Source of the DNA: Teredinibacter sp. KSP-S5-2
GTDB lineage: Bacteria > Pseudomonadota > Gammaproteobacteria > Pseudomonadales > Cellvibrionaceae
DNA: 64,000 nucleotides
Direction of reading: 5' to 3'
Assembly (NCBI RefSeq): GCF_032773895.1
Contig: NZ_CP120416.1
Location: 186,001 to 250,000 of the forward strand
Below are positions 47,922-57,781 of the stretch, one piece after another. Within the stretch, counting starts at the first letter, position 1. Each line of letters starts with the position of its first letter. Below the pieces are notes generated by a model. It was not told the origin of the DNA, searched no databases, and worked only from the letters and a program-made list of their open reading frames with translations. The position numbers and the translations under genes were made by a program.

Positions 47922-49309
47922 GTCAGTGTCTCGTATACTGTGATTGCTTGGTGATATCGGGATTGTAATTCAATATTAGTGTATGGCCGGAAGAAAGTCT
48001 TTGCGGTTGGTGGCAAATCTTCGTTGTCGCTGGCTTTGGCCAAACCAATGAGTGTCGCCTCCACTGCATCGGTTCGATAAACTTTTTTTTGAGTCAGGTT
48101 GGCAATTGTTTGGCAGAGATAATTTGACTGGCTGACACCGCCGCCGATAATAATATCCCAATTGCCCTCTTTGTTACCGGTTTCAATAAATTGAATATTC
48201 TTACTAATAAGAAAGGCGATGCTTTCAATAACCGCGATACATCTTTCCTGGATGGAGTCTGAATCGGAATCAATAAAAAAGCTCTTGTGTGCGCCCTTCC
48301 ACCAGGGTGATGCCAGCCCGCCAACACAGTTTATAAAAATAGGTAGCTGTTTTTTATTGTCGGGTGTAGAGGGAATGTGGTTAAAAAATTCATCCTGTGT
48401 CAGATCATATTGTTGACAAAAATAGGTAATGGCCGCTGCGCAACCATTAATGCAGGCTTCACTTAAATAATCAACGGATTCATTTGTGCTCTGGGCGATG
48501 GTGGTGAGTATGCCAGTGCCTGGCGGTGCGGGTTGGTTGCTGAGAACAAATGCGCCAGTGCCGGCGTTAATAACAATTGGGCGGCGAGAGTTCGTCAGCC
48601 CAAGAAAAGCAGCGTTTTGATCACCGCACACAAGCTTGAGAGGAATGTTTCCGTTTTTTAGTTGACCATAGTGACTATGTGTGGGCAACACCGAAGGTAA
48701 CGCCTCGGTCGACAGTGAAAAGTATTCGCATAATGTTTTACTCCAACGCCGTTGCTGTATATCCCAGAGTTGGGTTCGGGATGCATTACTTTCATCGCAT
48801 AGATAGGGAGCATTTTCCAGTAGATGAAAAAGCAGGTAGCTAATCAGAGGGCCAATACACAGCTTTTTCTGATCGGCAAGTTGCTGCCTTAACCAATGAA
48901 TTTTACTGGCGCCATAGTGCGGGGATAAAACCAGCCCGGATAGGCGATGTATTTCTGTTTCGCAGTGTTTAAGGCTGTTTACTTGTTGGCGGCCGCGTGT
49001 GTCCTGCCAACTGATTGCTGGTGAAAGCGTTTTACCATTTTCTGGGTGCCAGGCAATCACTGTTGAGCGTTGTATTGCTATGGCTGCATGGTCAATCTGG
49101 GGGGTATGGATTGGCTCGGTCAAAACAGCTGAAAGGGTATGGTTTACTGCGTTTAGAATCTCCTCCCCATTCTGTTCGATTCTTTCATTGTCGAGGTTGT
49201 TCACTTTTATTGATTGACCGGCAAGGTTTAGTACTTTGCCCGAGGTGCAGAGTATGGCCGAACGAACGGAGTGGGTGCCGATATCGATAGCGAGTATTTT
49301 TGATTTCAT
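47918..49309 (-). CDS. FGGY carbohydrate kinase, glycerol-kinase-like
   Basis: A 463-residue FGGY kinase with the N-terminal phosphate motif AIDIGTHSVRSAI (7-19), the substrate region AIQRSTVIAWHP (87-98), AISWQDTRG (108-116), and the second ATPase half VINAGTGAFVLS near 250 and GGGVSQSNYL near 395. It is shorter than GlpK (about 500 residues) and lacks the GlpK-specific sequence around the FBP site, so the substrate may be glycerol, a related polyol or a sugar. The operon partners GDPD and GlpD-like dehydrogenase argue for glycerol. A GGAAT-N6-ATTCC dyad lies 26-41 bases upstream of its start. Confidence 0.85.
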   Translation of the reverse strand: MKSKILAIDIGTHSVRSAILCTSGKVLNLAGQSIKVNNLDNERIEQNGEEILNAVNHTLSAVLTEPIHTPQIDHAAIAIQRSTVIAWHPENGKTLSPAISWQDTRGRQQVNSLKHCETEIHRLSGLVLSPHYGASKIHWLRQQLADQKKLCIGPLISYLLFHLLENAPYLCDESNASRTQLWDIQQRRWSKTLCEYFSLSTEALPSVLPTHSHYGQLKNGNIPLKLVCGDQNAAFLGLTNSRRPIVINAGTGAFVLSNQPAPPGTGILTTIAQSTNESVDYLSEACINGCAAAITYFCQQYDLTQDEFFNHIPSTPDNKKQLPIFINCVGGLASPWWKGAHKSFFIDSDSDSIQERCIAVIESIAFLISKNIQFIETGNKEGNWDIIIGGGVSQSNYLCQTIANLTQKKVYRTDAVEATLIGLAKASDNEDLPPTAKTFFRPYTNIELQSRYHQAITVYETLT

Positions 49310-49334
49310 AAATAAAGTGTAGTGTCAGGAGAAT

Positions 49335-49350
49335 GGAATGTACATATTCC
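49335..49350. promoter_or_regulatory. dyad upstream of the glycerol-type operon
   Basis: GGAAT, six bases, ATTCC, lying 26-41 bases upstream of the FGGY kinase start, in the region shared with the divergent TonB-dependent receptor. It is a candidate operator for common control. Half-sites are short, so chance is possible. Confidence 0.3.
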
Positions 49351-49599
49351 TGTGTGGTGTGCTTTTTCTTATATTAGGATTGGTTAAAATTCGTTTTTTG
49401 CAAAATAAACAAAAATTTGTCGGGAGGTTAAAGAGTAATTCGTATATGTCAAAACGCCACTTAATTTAACTTTTTTAAAATTCTAATTTTTTTAAAAAAT
49501 GTGTCGTTAGTCGCCTTTTCTTTGCGTAGTAAAACATGAGGCATTTGTAATAAATGCTCGAAATATAATTATTTAAAACTATTTAAAGAGGACGGCGAC

Positions 49600-52449
49600 G
49601 TGTCTAACAGATTAAAAAAAGCGATTATCGCAGCTAATCGGATGACGTTGATAGCGGGGTCTCTGAGCGCGCTGACAATGGCGAGTATTGGTGCAGTGGC
49701 TCAGGAAAATACAAATGATTTAAGCGGGCTGGAAGAAGAGGTTCTTGTTTTAGGTATTCGAGGTTCTTTGCAACAGAGTCTGGATACCAAACGTAATGCA
49801 AGTTCAATTGTTGATGCGGTTACTTCAGAAGATATCGGAAAATTCCCCGATAAAAACGTGGCCGAATCACTTTCTCGGGTGACGGGTGTTTCTATTACTC
49901 GTGACTTCGGTGAAGGTGAAAAAATTTCCGTAAGGGGTACGGATCCATCTCAAAACCGAACCTTGCTAAATGGTTCAGCAGTTGCTTCAGCAGACTGGTT
50001 TGTTTTGGATAATCCATCCCGTGCATTTAACTACACATTATTACCTTCCAATGTGGTGTCATCTTTGGAAGTGTACAAAAGTCCACAAGCCGATGTGCAA
50101 GAAGGTTCACTAGGTGGTACCGTATATTTACGTACACGTAAGCCTCTGGATTTGGACCCGAATACTATTTCAATTCAGGCACAAGGTCAGTATTCAGATA
50201 AGTCTGAGGAATGGGATCCACAGCTTTCAGCTATGTATTCCTATAAAACACCGAACGATGTGTTTGGCGTATTGGTTTCGTTTACCAAGCAGGATAGAAC
50301 CTTAACTCGTGACGGTATTGAAGCCTTAGGTTTTACAACGGAAGAAATCAACGGTAAAGATTACTGGCGTCCGCGCAGCGTGGGTAACGCGTATTTTTAT
50401 CAGGAAAGGGAAAGAGAGACCGGCTTATTAAGCTTACAGCTTCGTCCAAACGATAAATTGGATATGACGTTGAATTATCTTAATTCAGAGTTAAAGGCTG
50501 ACAACATTAACCATAACCTGGTTGTCTGGCTAACCCGTAACGGTGCTTTGGATCACGATACCGCTGTATATGAAGGTGACAGTGTTGTTGCGGGTACTAT
50601 GCTCCCATGCTCCGATGCGAATTTAAGTGATGAAGGCAGCAACAGCTGTAACCTTGTTTCAGAAATGGCGGTGATTAATCGTGAATCCGGTACAGAAACG
50701 GAAGCGTTGGATTTTGATTTAACCTATGAAAGCGATAGCTATCGCATTAATGCCAAACTGGGTACTACGGAAGCCAGTGGTGGCACCAGTAAAGATAATT
50801 ACCTTCAATATAATCAAAATTTGAGTCGTGTTGATTTTGATGGTCGTGGCGAAACATTCCAGGCAACCATGATTATGCCGGATGGCCGAGCTCAAACTAA
50901 TCAGGATATCTTGAATCGTAATTTGGAGTGGATGCAAAAAACCGATCGTCTGATGACCGATGAAGAAACCTACTTTGGTTCTGATATTGAATTCGATGTG
51001 GAATTCGGCGCGATTAACAGTTTGAAAATGGGCTTTAATCACCGCGATCACGACAAAGGTCAAACGCAAAACGATTACCGCTTCCACTGGTGGACTGACG
51101 ATCAGCACGCGGCGGGCGGTTCCTATTTTACTGATGTTTTGCCTGGTGAAGAACGTTGGATGTACGGTGCGGTTGGCGCGGAACAAGCTGGCGGTGGTTT
51201 CATTAATACCTATAGTTATTTGCACAATGGCAATTACACGCCAGGTAATTTTCTTGATGGCGTAACGGGCACTAACACGATTGATAATTATCCATTGCTG
51301 GAAGGCGATCGGATGGATTCGGTTATGTTTAGCAACAGTGTGATGAACGATTACGGAGTGCGCCCATATAAGCGTCTGTCTGGCAACTGGGATGTAAACG
51401 AAAAAATCAATGCGTTTTTCCTGAAGGCAGAATTTGAAGGTGAAGGCTTCCGCGGTGACATGGGCTTGCGTTACGTTAAAACGGATGTGGCCTCAACCGG
51501 TTGGGTACACGAAGGTGATCCGCTTGCTGCAACTTTGGCTTTACAAGGCGAATACGACTTGCTTGTCGATTTCGCTTTCCCTACCGATCCAAATGCCGAG
51601 CGTGTAACTGCACATCAAGTGACAACGGATCACACTTATACTTCGATATTGCCAAATGTTAACGTCAGTTTTGATTTGACGGATGACACCATTTTCCGTT
51701 TGTCTGCTTCGCGTACTATGTCCCGTCCGGATTACATTACCATTGCTTCGCAAGAATCATTTAATGTGAATACTTTGGGCGGTGCGAAAGGTAACCCGAA
51801 ACTCAACCCAACGTATTCGAATAACTTCGATATTTCTTACGAATGGTATTTTACTGACACTTCCGCTTTGACCGCGACCTATTTCTATAAGGATATAACC
51901 GGCGCGCCTACCAACGGTACTATTTCCGAGCAACGTTACGATACTGAAACCAGCGAGTACGTAATGATTGACTTTAACGCGCCAGTGAATGGTAAAGGCT
52001 ATGTAACGGAAGGTTTGGAAATTGGTTATCAGCAATCATTTGGTGACTTTGGTGTGTTAGCCAATGCGACCATCTCTGATGTTGATCACAACGAAGAACG
52101 AGACGCAGCGGCGGATTCTGGTGTTGGCTTGGTTATCGGTCATTCCAACTTTATGTATAACCTGACCGGTTACTACGAGAACAGTTTTGTCAGTACTCGT
52201 CTTTCTTATAATTATCGTTCTGAGTATTACGATGGCATTAGTTCGTTTAACTCAGAAGTTTTTACCGATGATTTTGGTCAACTTGATGCCAGCGTGAGTG
52301 TGAACCTTGGTGAGCATGTTGAACTGGTCTTTGAAGCGGTTAACCTGCTTGATGAAGAGGTCAACAAATACCATCAATCTGAAGAACGTTTCTCCAAAGT
52401 GTATAAAAACGGGAGCCGTTTTGTGATTGGTGCAAACGTGAAGTTCTAG
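49600..52449 (+). CDS. TonB-dependent receptor, carbohydrate type
   Basis: A 949-residue outer-membrane receptor of the TIGR01782 type common in Cellvibrio, Xanthomonas and Caulobacter. A signal peptide (1-35, ending GAVAQ) precedes a TonB-box-like VLVLGIRGSLQQSLD, the plug (IVDAVTSEDIGKFPDKNVAE, then SVRGTDPSQNRTLLNG) and a long beta-barrel ending in aromatic strands (SRFVIGANVKF, C-terminal Phe). Start GTG at 49600 with AAAGAGGA eight bases upstream. The substrate is unknown. It is divergent from the glycerol/GDPD operon, which makes a phosphodiester or polyol possible. It forms a monocistronic unit ending in a terminator. Confidence 0.93.
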   Translation: MSNRLKKAIIAANRMTLIAGSLSALTMASIGAVAQENTNDLSGLEEEVLVLGIRGSLQQSLDTKRNASSIVDAVTSEDIGKFPDKNVAESLSRVTGVSITRDFGEGEKISVRGTDPSQNRTLLNGSAVASADWFVLDNPSRAFNYTLLPSNVVSSLEVYKSPQADVQEGSLGGTVYLRTRKPLDLDPNTISIQAQGQYSDKSEEWDPQLSAMYSYKTPNDVFGVLVSFTKQDRTLTRDGIEALGFTTEEINGKDYWRPRSVGNAYFYQERERETGLLSLQLRPNDKLDMTLNYLNSELKADNINHNLVVWLTRNGALDHDTAVYEGDSVVAGTMLPCSDANLSDEGSNSCNLVSEMAVINRESGTETEALDFDLTYESDSYRINAKLGTTEASGGTSKDNYLQYNQNLSRVDFDGRGETFQATMIMPDGRAQTNQDILNRNLEWMQKTDRLMTDEETYFGSDIEFDVEFGAINSLKMGFNHRDHDKGQTQNDYRFHWWTDDQHAAGGSYFTDVLPGEERWMYGAVGAEQAGGGFINTYSYLHNGNYTPGNFLDGVTGTNTIDNYPLLEGDRMDSVMFSNSVMNDYGVRPYKRLSGNWDVNEKINAFFLKAEFEGEGFRGDMGLRYVKTDVASTGWVHEGDPLAATLALQGEYDLLVDFAFPTDPNAERVTAHQVTTDHTYTSILPNVNVSFDLTDDTIFRLSASRTMSRPDYITIASQESFNVNTLGGAKGNPKLNPTYSNNFDISYEWYFTDTSALTATYFYKDITGAPTNGTISEQRYDTETSEYVMIDFNAPVNGKGYVTEGLEIGYQQSFGDFGVLANATISDVDHNEERDAAADSGVGLVIGHSNFMYNLTGYYENSFVSTRLSYNYRSEYYDGISSFNSEVFTDDFGQLDASVSVNLGEHVELVFEAVNLLDEEVNKYHQSEERFSKVYKNGSRFVIGANVKF

Positions 52450-52509
52450 TTTTATCCCAACTCACCTGATCACACGGATGTGATCGAACTTTTTTTAGAA
52501 TCCCCTTGT

Positions 52510-52566
52510 CCTATCCTTCGTGGATAGGGGTCGACACACGATTATGTGTCGGCCTCTTTTTCCTTT
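52510..52566 (+). terminator. double-hairpin terminator after the TonB-dependent receptor
   Basis: A first hairpin CCTATCC-TTCGT-GGATAGG (52510-52528) and a second GACACA-CGATTA-TGTGTC (52533-52550), then a T-rich run from about 52556. Confidence 0.75.
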
Positions 52567-52615
52567 GGTATTACATTTTTGCTTCTTAACTTATTTTTTT
52601 CGAAAAGGTTAATGA

Positions 52616-54664
52616 TTAACTTTTGGCCGGAATACGTACCTCAAATATAACGCCACTATGATCCGGCACGTTATAGCCTTGTACTTCTCCCCGGTGAAAA
52701 TCGGAAATCAGTCTTACGATATATAAACCCAACCCCAGGTGATGGCCTTCGTTGTCTGGAATATCTTTGTCTCGCACGGAAACCATGGAATCAAACAGCT
52801 GACCATGCATGTGGCTAGGTAACGGCGGACCTTCGTTGTGAACGGTAAATACCACGTCGTTATTGTGGCGATACAATCCTAATTCAATCTTGCCTTTTTC
52901 CGGGCAAAAATCGGCAGCGTTATCAACCAGTTTATCCAGCATTTGTACCAGCAACTCCCCGGAACCCCAGACGACAAGTTTCTCCGGTTCTGAGCGAACA
53001 TTTAAACTGAAAATAACGTGTTGATACACATCGCGGTACGCTTCGGTTAAATTTTGCAGCAATTGGTCGCAGGGAATATTTTCCTGTTCAGCCGCACCAA
53101 TGGCCTGTTCTACCCGACTGGCGGCGCTCATCGCATTGAGAATATTGGATAGTCGGGTGGTGCCTTCTTTTGCCCGCTCTGCATAGGTTCTGGCTTGGTC
53201 GGGAATGTTTTCGTATTCCAGGTTGTCCAGCGACGAACGAACTATCGCTAAAGGTGTCCGCAGTTCGTGCGAGAGTTTACTGGATAAGGTTCGTAAATAA
53301 TTGGTGTATTCCTGCAAGCGGGCAAGTAATTGGGCGTATCCTCGGGATAAATCGCCAATTTCATCCTGAGTGGAATAAACCGGGAAATTTTCATTGATTT
53401 TGCCGCTGTCAGAAATTGCTGTGGTGGCTGCGGCACTGAGTTTTTGTATGCGAAAGGACAGCCAGCTTGCATAGAAAATTAAAATTGTAATCACACTCAA
53501 CGAAGCGATCACCGAATAAAACAGTAATCGGTTAAATGCCGAATTGGTCATGGATGTGAGTGAGTCCGAACCTTGGTCGGCTATCAATGTTCCAACGATG
53601 CGTTTGGGTGTTTCGTTAACAGCATAGATTGGATAGGAAACACGGACACTTTCTTTATTGCCTTTGGTGTACCAACCAATGCTATGTTCTCCCTGCACGG
53701 TTTGCTGGAACTCTGTGGTGTCTATTTTCCCTGTTTTGTTAACCAGGGGGAGTTCAGGATAGTGGCCGCTGGTTAAGGCTAATTTATAGATCCAGCGCAG
53801 TAATCCATGCTGTTTGGATAGAGTTTCTGTCGCCTGATCCTGTAAATCCCCATCGGCAGCAATTATCCAGCTTTCCGGTGTTGTCAGTGTCAGGCGCACA
53901 CCTTGCCGCTGAAAAATCATCAGCTGTTTGGCTAGTGGGTCAGAAAAATAAATTAACGGCGTTAGCGTCGCAGGTACTAAAGCTGTTTGAACTTGCTCAT
54001 TGGCTGATTTTTTGGGGCTTGGTTTGTATTGAATCGTAAACGCTTGCTGTGCCCAGGATAATGGGAGTGACAATTCCACTTGAAAACCGTTTTGCCATTC
54101 CAGCCAGTAACCTTTTATTTGGTGTTCTATAGCAAAATTGCTGGCAGAGAGTTGTCTCGCTGCATGAATCTGTCCTTCTCCACTGGCATAGAGTGCAATA
54201 TCACGCTGGTCCCCGGTATTTGAATTCAGATTTAATTGAATCGTGTCTGCCAGGGTTGGACGAGATAAAGCGGGTGTGTAGTAGTGAATGTTTTCTGTGG
54301 TCACCCGCAGAAATAAGTAGAGTTCATTACGATAAATACCGGCAACGATTTCCATATCCTCTTGCAACGGTTGGAAATCGTAGTTGGCAGTTATCCACTC
54401 GTCCGCATAACCATCTTTAATTGGCTTTATATTAAGAGCGTGTGCGACTACGGGGGTGCTGCCAGGTGTGGCATAGGCATCAATGGTTTGAATCAGTTGC
54501 GGGTCATTACCAATACGGGCGCTCACGGCTTTGGCGGTGGCAACCAGGGCATCGGTTTGGCCTTTGCGCAGTGCGGAGTCCATTTCCTGAATATATTGGC
54601 AGCCTACCCAGGGAAGTGACAGGGTAACCAGGCTGACCAATAACAACTGCTTTTTCAGGCGCAT
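52616..54664 (-). CDS. pdsS: sensor histidine kinase, dedicated-sortase-system (marine_sort_HK) type
   Basis: A 682-residue kinase. TM1 (5-23), a large periplasmic sensor whose start (about 80-215, LNIKPIKDGYADEWITANYD) resembles a CBM9-like fold, TM2 (380-403), HAMP (404-457), dimerisation domain with phospho-His466 in SHELRTPLAIV, N-box LVDNAADFC, and G-box GLGLYIVRLIS. The whole layout and the sequence match the proteobacterial dedicated sortase system kinase family, as I remember it. It follows the response regulator by nine bases. No sortase or OmpA-type target gene lies nearby. The sensed ligand may be a carbohydrate. Confidence 0.8.
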   Translation of the reverse strand: MRLKKQLLLVSLVTLSLPWVGCQYIQEMDSALRKGQTDALVATAKAVSARIGNDPQLIQTIDAYATPGSTPVVAHALNIKPIKDGYADEWITANYDFQPLQEDMEIVAGIYRNELYLFLRVTTENIHYYTPALSRPTLADTIQLNLNSNTGDQRDIALYASGEGQIHAARQLSASNFAIEHQIKGYWLEWQNGFQVELSLPLSWAQQAFTIQYKPSPKKSANEQVQTALVPATLTPLIYFSDPLAKQLMIFQRQGVRLTLTTPESWIIAADGDLQDQATETLSKQHGLLRWIYKLALTSGHYPELPLVNKTGKIDTTEFQQTVQGEHSIGWYTKGNKESVRVSYPIYAVNETPKRIVGTLIADQGSDSLTSMTNSAFNRLLFYSVIASLSVITILIFYASWLSFRIQKLSAAATTAISDSGKINENFPVYSTQDEIGDLSRGYAQLLARLQEYTNYLRTLSSKLSHELRTPLAIVRSSLDNLEYENIPDQARTYAERAKEGTTRLSNILNAMSAASRVEQAIGAAEQENIPCDQLLQNLTEAYRDVYQHVIFSLNVRSEPEKLVVWGSGELLVQMLDKLVDNAADFCPEKGKIELGLYRHNNDVVFTVHNEGPPLPSHMHGQLFDSMVSVRDKDIPDNEGHHLGLGLYIVRLISDFHRGEVQGYNVPDHSGVIFEVRIPAKS

Positions 54665-54673
54665 AGGGGAAAA

Positions 54674-55375
54674 TTATTTTTCCTGATCAAGTACCCATCG
54701 GTACCCCATGCCATATGCGGTTTGAATACAGTCGAAACTGTCATCCAATTCTTTAAACTTTTTGCGAATGCGTTTTATATGAGAAGTAATCGTATTATCG
54801 TCCAGCACGACATTGGCGGCGTCCATGAGTTGTTGACGATTTTTTACATGGCCGGGATGTTGTGCCAGGGAATGCACAATCCAGAGTTCTGTGACGGTAA
54901 GGTCGACTAGATTTTCCTTCCAGCGCGCATTCATCCGATCCATATTCAGGGTTAAATTGCCCCGCGAGATCTCGGTTTCTTTGGTGGACGGTGATTGCAG
55001 TGCATCAATACGACGAAACAGAGCAGTAATTCTTGCCAGCATATGGGGCTGACTGATGTCTTTTGTCAGGTAGTCATCTGCGCCAAGTCGTAAACCGGAA
55101 ACTACATCGAATTCACTGTCCCGGGCTGTCAAAAATATGATTGGAAGCTCCGGGGCTTGGGTGCGCAGTTCGCGGCAAAGTTCAAATCCACCCTCAATTT
55201 CATCCCCTAAACCTACGTCAATAATTGCCAGATCCGGTAGTTTGGTCGCAAATGCTTCACTGGCTTCTGGCCGGGAGCGGTAGTGATTGACCTTATAACC
55301 TTGCCTGCGAAGGGCATCGCAGTAGTTTTGTGCAATTGCTTCTTCGTCTTCAACAATAGCAATCTGGCGGGACAT
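54674..55375 (-). CDS. pdsR: OmpR-type response regulator, dedicated-sortase-system type
   Basis: A 233-residue regulator. The receiver has VEDEE (8-12), phospho-acceptor Asp53 in AIIDVGLGDE, Thr85 in FLTARD and Lys105 in YLTKD. The C-terminal winged helix (DLTVTELWIVHSLAQHPGHV, then DNTITSHIKRIRKKF) is OmpR-like. The DVGLGDEIEGGFELCREL stretch is distinctive for the marine_sort_RR family as I know it. It is divergent from glucokinase, 183 bases away, and in an operon with the kinase. Confidence 0.85.
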   Translation of the reverse strand: MSRQIAIVEDEEAIAQNYCDALRRQGYKVNHYRSRPEASEAFATKLPDLAIIDVGLGDEIEGGFELCRELRTQAPELPIIFLTARDSEFDVVSGLRLGADDYLTKDISQPHMLARITALFRRIDALQSPSTKETEISRGNLTLNMDRMNARWKENLVDLTVTELWIVHSLAQHPGHVKNRQQLMDAANVVLDDNTITSHIKRIRKKFKELDDSFDCIQTAYGMGYRWVLDQEK

Positions 55376-55558
55376 AGGGGTACCTTGTGTTGTTAATGAG
55401 GCTTTGGCCTGATCATTCTGGTTTGACTCGGACAGCGTGAACAGGTTCTATAGAGTAATTCTCTTATTCATGAATTTCCAGTGATTCCGCCCGACTACCG
55501 AAGTGGTGAATCTGTGGTATCTTTAAATCAGTTATTTATCATCTTTGAGGGGGTGAGT

Positions 55559-56536
55559 GTGTTTCCTGCTTTAGTTGCGGATATTGGCGGAACGAATGCC
55601 CGTTTTGCTCTGGTTACAGGCGTAAATAAACACGGGTTTGTTTTTGAGTCTGCCCAGACACTTAGTACCAACAATTATTCTTCATTCGCAGATGTTGTTG
55701 AGCATTATTTACAATCACTAAAAGGGATTGATATTCATCACGCATGTTTTGCTGTGGCCGGTCCAGTTTCGGGAGATTATATTGAATTCACCAATTTGGA
55801 CTGGGGATTTAGTAAGCAAGATTTCAGTCGTCGGTTTGGCTTTAAAGTTTTTGAGGTAATCAACGATTTTTTTGCCGTTGCCATGGCCTGCCCAAGTTTT
55901 ACTGATGAAGATTTAATTTCGCTCAAACCGGGTGTTTCCTGTCCTGATGGTGTGAAAGCGGCTTTGGGGCCGGGAACCGGGTTAGGGGTGGCCGGTTTAG
56001 TGAAGCAAGGCGCGTTATGGCAACCGGTTCCCTGTGAAGGGGGGCATGTGAATATTGCTCCAACAACGCCTCTGGAGTGTGACGTTCTTAAAGCGGGTAT
56101 GGCGTTATATGGTCATGTTTCTGCGGAAACTTTTTTATGTGGCCCCGGGTTGGTGAATTTATATCGGGCCTTGGCGGAAGTGAAAGGCGTAGCTGTTGAT
56201 CCTATTTCTCCTGCACAGATAACGTCCAGTGCAGTTGCGGATGATGAATCTGCAGACCCGCTATGTAACGAAACCTTCGCCATGTTTTGCAGTTGGCTGG
56301 GAAATTTTGCCGGTAACTTGGCGTTAACATACGGTGCCAGCGGTGGAATTTACCTTGCTGGAGGAATACTTCCACGTTTTGTGGATTTTGTTCAGGCCAG
56401 TGATTTTGTTAAATGCTTTTCTGATAAAGGCAATATGAGTGATTATTTGACGGATATTCCTGTGCAGATTATCGGTCATCCGCAAACGGCCTTTGTGGGG
56501 GCTGCAGGCTGGTTAAAACAAGTGACGCAGAGTTAG
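55559..56536 (+). CDS. glk: glucokinase
   Basis: Glk phosphorylates glucose with ATP. The start is taken as GTG at 55559 (FPALVADIGGTNARFAL follows), with GAGG eight bases upstream. An in-frame GTG at 55553 and a longer open frame to 55481 also exist. The product has 325 residues against 321 in E. coli. Motifs: DIGGTNARFAL phosphate-1, GPVSGDYIEFTNLDW, EVINDFFAVAMA, PGTGLGVAG and the catalytic Asp in INDF. It is the gene facing the two-component system, which could regulate it. Confidence 0.94.
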   Translation: MFPALVADIGGTNARFALVTGVNKHGFVFESAQTLSTNNYSSFADVVEHYLQSLKGIDIHHACFAVAGPVSGDYIEFTNLDWGFSKQDFSRRFGFKVFEVINDFFAVAMACPSFTDEDLISLKPGVSCPDGVKAALGPGTGLGVAGLVKQGALWQPVPCEGGHVNIAPTTPLECDVLKAGMALYGHVSAETFLCGPGLVNLYRALAEVKGVAVDPISPAQITSSAVADDESADPLCNETFAMFCSWLGNFAGNLALTYGASGGIYLAGGILPRFVDFVQASDFVKCFSDKGNMSDYLTDIPVQIIGHPQTAFVGAAGWLKQVTQS

Positions 56537-56611
56537 GAGTTATCTTTTTTTAAAAAACTAGATTTCAGCTCAATGTATGGTTGTATACTCAGCACGCTTT
56601 ATCGCGTTCTC

Positions 56612-56643
56612 AAAAAAAAGCCACCGGCATAGTCGGTGGCTTC
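56612..56643 (-). terminator. intrinsic terminator of the ABC-exporter operon
   Basis: Nine-bp stem AAGCCACCG / CGGTGGCTT with a seven-base loop. The A-run to its left gives the U-run on the minus strand, so it stops the leftward exporter operon; on the plus strand only TT follows, so glk termination is weaker here. Confidence 0.88.
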
Positions 56644-56670
56644 TTACGTTGAAATTAACGGGGCCTCTTT

Positions 56671-57747
56671 TTACATTGGCTTTTTGATTTTATCCTGCAG
56701 TGTAATACCATCAAGCACTTCAATATTTATGCCATCAGAAATGCCCAATTTTATATCTCTGCGTTCGAACTTCTGCTCACCAACTTGAACTTCCACATAG
56801 GGCTGACCATTATCAAACTGGAGTAGTCCTTCATTCAGGGCCAGAACGTTTTCCCGTTTATCAAGAACGATATCGGCATTGGCACTGAAACCTGCTCGAA
56901 TAAATGTGCCTTCCTGTAAATTCACCGATGCACGTATTTGAAATTTAATGGTGCCCTGGTCGTCGTAGCCTTTTGGTGATATATACTCCAGTTCGGCGGT
57001 AAACGGTTCTGATTCGATTGCACCAATATTGAGTAATAATTGCATTCCTTCATGCAGCTTACCAACTTCCGATTCGTCCACCCGACCTTCAAAAATCATA
57101 TCCTGCATGTTGGCGATAAAAGCAATGGTGGTGCCAGCGTTAAAGTTGTTGGTTTCTGTAATGAATGTGCCTTCTTTTACCGGAATATCCAGAATCAAAC
57201 CATCCAGTGTTGCGCTGACCAGGTTGGATGTTTTGCCGGATTTTTTTGATGCACCTTCGCGCACAATTGCCAGATTACTTTCCGCAGATGTCAGGGCTTC
57301 CTGTTTGAGTTTGTAGTCCAGCAAATATTTATTGTATTCAACTTCAGAAATGATCTTTTCTCCAAAGAGTTGCTCTTGCCGTTTTTTCTCTCTCTGTGAA
57401 TCTTCAAAATTAATGCGTGCAGTTTCCAGTAAGGACTCCGCATTATTCAGGCGTTCGATATCAGGAATAATTCGTATCTTGGCAATAACTTCACCATTGC
57501 CAATGGGATTGCCCGCTTCGACATAGATTTTTTCCACAATGCCGGATACTTGTGATTTGATTTCGACTTCTTTTCGTGGCGTGATGCTGCCTGTCGCAAT
57601 GGTCTTTTTGATTATGTCGGTTTCAAATGGCGAGGCTGTTTGATATATCACCGGCGGTTCTTGGGATTTGTTGTACAGAAATACAATCGTACCAATGAAC
57701 AGTATTACACATATTATTCCTAGTAAACTGAGAATGACTTTTTTCAT
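56671..57747 (-). CDS. membrane-fusion protein, MacA/HlyD-type
   Basis: A 358-residue periplasmic adaptor. An N-terminal anchor (about 4-24) is followed by the lipoyl half (GSITPRKEVEIKSQVSGIVEKI), a coiled coil (LNNAESLLETARINFEDSQR region, 114-160), the second lipoyl half, and beta-barrel. It would join the ABC transporter to a TolC-type channel. It is last in the operon, 34 bases after the second permease. The substrate is unknown: MacAB systems export macrolides, siderophores or lipopeptides. Confidence 0.9.
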   Translation of the reverse strand: MKKVILSLLGIICVILFIGTIVFLYNKSQEPPVIYQTASPFETDIIKKTIATGSITPRKEVEIKSQVSGIVEKIYVEAGNPIGNGEVIAKIRIIPDIERLNNAESLLETARINFEDSQREKKRQEQLFGEKIISEVEYNKYLLDYKLKQEALTSAESNLAIVREGASKKSGKTSNLVSATLDGLILDIPVKEGTFITETNNFNAGTTIAFIANMQDMIFEGRVDESEVGKLHEGMQLLLNIGAIESEPFTAELEYISPKGYDDQGTIKFQIRASVNLQEGTFIRAGFSANADIVLDKRENVLALNEGLLQFDNGQPYVEVQVGEQKFERRDIKLGISDGINIEVLDGITLQDKIKKPM

Positions 57748-57781
57748 GGGTGTTTAAATTCCGATACTTTATCAAATACGT

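Noticed and set aside
50719-51225. 168-codon minus-strand frame opposite the TonB-dependent receptor
   Set aside because: Shadow of the receptor gene; no start signal and no known domain.
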